Under the pieces are notes generated by a model. That model was not told where the DNA came from and ran no database searches. It saw only the letters and a program-made list of their open reading frames with translations. A stretch of 64,000 bases of DNA, taken from positions 71,926 to 135,925 of the forward strand of contig DATAGZ010000010.1 in NCBI GenBank assembly GCA_036263455.1. The letters run 5' to 3'. This stretch comes from DATAGZ01 sp036263455. GTDB taxonomy: Bacteria > Pseudomonadota > Alphaproteobacteria > Dongiales > Dongiaceae. Position numbers and translations under genes: made by a program. Below are positions 63,146 to 64,000 of this stretch, one piece after another. Within the stretch, counting starts at the first letter, position 1, and each line of letters begins with the position of its first letter.

Positions 63146-64000
63146 TTATTCCTCTTCAGCACCGACGCTGGCAATACTGGCCAGAATGACACAGGCGATT
63201 CCCACCATTTGCAATGCTGAGAGCGCCTGCTTGAGAATGATAAAACCGATCAGCGCGCCGATAGCGGGCTCCAGGCTCATCATGATACCGAAGCTGCGCA
63301 GCGGTAGGCGGCGCAGTGCCATCATTTCGAGAGCATAAGGAAGAAGCGGCACAAACAAAGCGAGGCCCGCCGCTGCAAGCATGGCTTGGGGCGCGGGCAA
63401 GGCGAATCTTTCGAGGAGTGCCGCGGGAAGGGCCAAGATGCAGGCAAAAAGGAGGGACAAAGCGAGACCCTCGAACCCGCCAAAGCGCTTCCCTACTTTT
63501 TTCATGAGAAGGATATAAGAACCCCAGCCAAAGGCGGCACCCAACGCCATGCCGATACCTGTAAAGGCGACATTACCGCGGGGAAGGTCGCGCACGAGCA
63601 GCAGGATACCCACCATGGCGAGGACCGGCCAGGCAAAGCGGCGCCAACCCCTCTGCGCGAAAAAGGCCACGGCAAGGGGACCCAAAAATTCAATGGAGGT
63701 CGCAAGGCCGAGCGGAATGCGCTGCAGCGCCAGGAAATACAGGCTGGTCATGAGAGCAATGGCGCCGCCCAAAGCGAGCGCGTAGAGCCATTGATCCGTT
63801 TGATAGGTCATAATTTTTGGCCGAGTAAGCGGTAACAAGAGCATGGTGGCAAAAGCCAAGCGTAGCCACGTTATCGAAAGAGCACCATAGGAATTCATAG
63901 CGGCAGGCGATAGAGCTCCGCCGAGCTGGACGCTGCTCATCGAGCCAAGAACCATGAGCAGTCCCAAGAATACCGGGAAACGCCTGGCGCTTTGAGAGTC
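63146..64000 (-). CDS. EamA-family exporter, RhtA-like (5' end outside window)
   Basis: This is a drug/metabolite-superfamily transporter with about ten helices, resembling the threonine/homoserine exporter RhtA. The reading frame is open to the right edge (residues visible before the internal TTG at 63967 are DSQSARRFPVFL), so its start lies outside. Blocks: GSMSSVQLGGALSPAAMNSYGALSITWLRLAFA, PLGLATSIEFLGPLAVAFF, YALEMMALRRLPLRSFGIMMSLEPAIGALIGFIILKQ. The substrate is inferred only from the family. gltX follows immediately. Confidence 0.85.
   Translation of the reverse strand, partial: DSQSARRFPVFLGLLMVLGSMSSVQLGGALSPAAMNSYGALSITWLRLAFATMLLLPLTRPKIMTYQTDQWLYALALGGAIALMTSLYFLALQRIPLGLATSIEFLGPLAVAFFAQRGWRRFAWPVLAMVGILLLVRDLPRGNVAFTGIGMALGAAFGWGSYILLMKKVGKRFGGFEGLALSLLFACILALPAALLERFALPAPQAMLAAAGLALFVPLLPYALEMMALRRLPLRSFGIMMSLEPAIGALIGFIILKQALSALQMVGIACVILASIASVGAEEE

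Noticed and set aside
1..64000. tRNA, rRNA, insertion sequences, prophage genes, toxin-antitoxin or defence systems
   Set aside because: Intergenic regions are short; I saw no T-loop/acceptor pattern, transposase, integrase or defence-gene signature.

Overview
This 64 kb window looks like chromosomal DNA of a flagellated alphaproteobacterium. The base composition is GC-rich. The window carries the alphaproteobacterial cell-cycle regulators CtrA and SciP, a Caulobacter-type flagellar regulator (FlbD), a split glycyl-tRNA synthetase (glyQ/glyS) followed by pyruvate phosphate dikinase, a short-form ProS, and the alphaproteobacterial order proS-lolC-lolD-dnaE. I cannot place the genus from the sequence alone. 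No tRNA, rRNA, insertion sequence, prophage or CRISPR array was found.

Layout. (1) 1-6.5 kb: a crotonase-fold protein cut by the left edge and resembling 6-oxocamphor hydrolase, then glyQ-glyS-ppdK. (2) 6.5-9.3 kb: a PAS-like protein and a membrane O-acyltransferase with a C-terminal SGNH esterase domain, both on the minus strand. (3) 9.5-17.2 kb: a catabolic operon, preT-preA-amidohydrolase-ABC transporter, fitting uptake and reductive degradation of pyrimidines; the dihydropyrimidinase of that pathway is absent here. (4) 17.3-35.7 kb: a flagellar island. ctrA diverges from fliI-fliJ. On the minus strand are fliF-fliG-fliH-fliN-flbD-flhA, then sciP, then flgE-flgK-flgL-fliK-flgD. A CtrA-like box precedes fliF and a sigma-54 promoter precedes flgE, so CtrA, its inhibitor SciP, the sigma-54 activator FlbD and the targets of both tiers sit together. 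(5) 35.7-47 kb: a small methyltransferase, ppx and aspS (minus), rnd, bamD-recN-ligA, and speB-moaD-moaE (minus). (6) 47.1-55.3 kb: rplM-rpsI with a strong promoter and a perfect hairpin terminator, then proS-lolC-lolD-dnaE. (7) 55.3-64 kb: a DEAD-box helicase, trmFO, a surface-protein-like gene with 24 copies of a Gly/Thr/Asp/Pro decapeptide, gltA, gltX, and an RhtA-like exporter cut by the right edge.

The observation I would follow first is that FlgE, FlgK and FlgL, the proteins of the flagellar hook and hook-filament junction, appear to share one divergent module of about 80-90 residues. I count three copies in FlgE, one in FlgK and five in FlgL, which makes FlgL very large (846 residues). 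Other points are a Glu-to-Gln change at a catalytic position of the oxocamphor-hydrolase-like protein, the missing dihydropyrimidinase, a FlbD with a degenerate receiver domain, and the decapeptide-repeat protein, which has a VCBS-like C-terminus but no RTX repeats.
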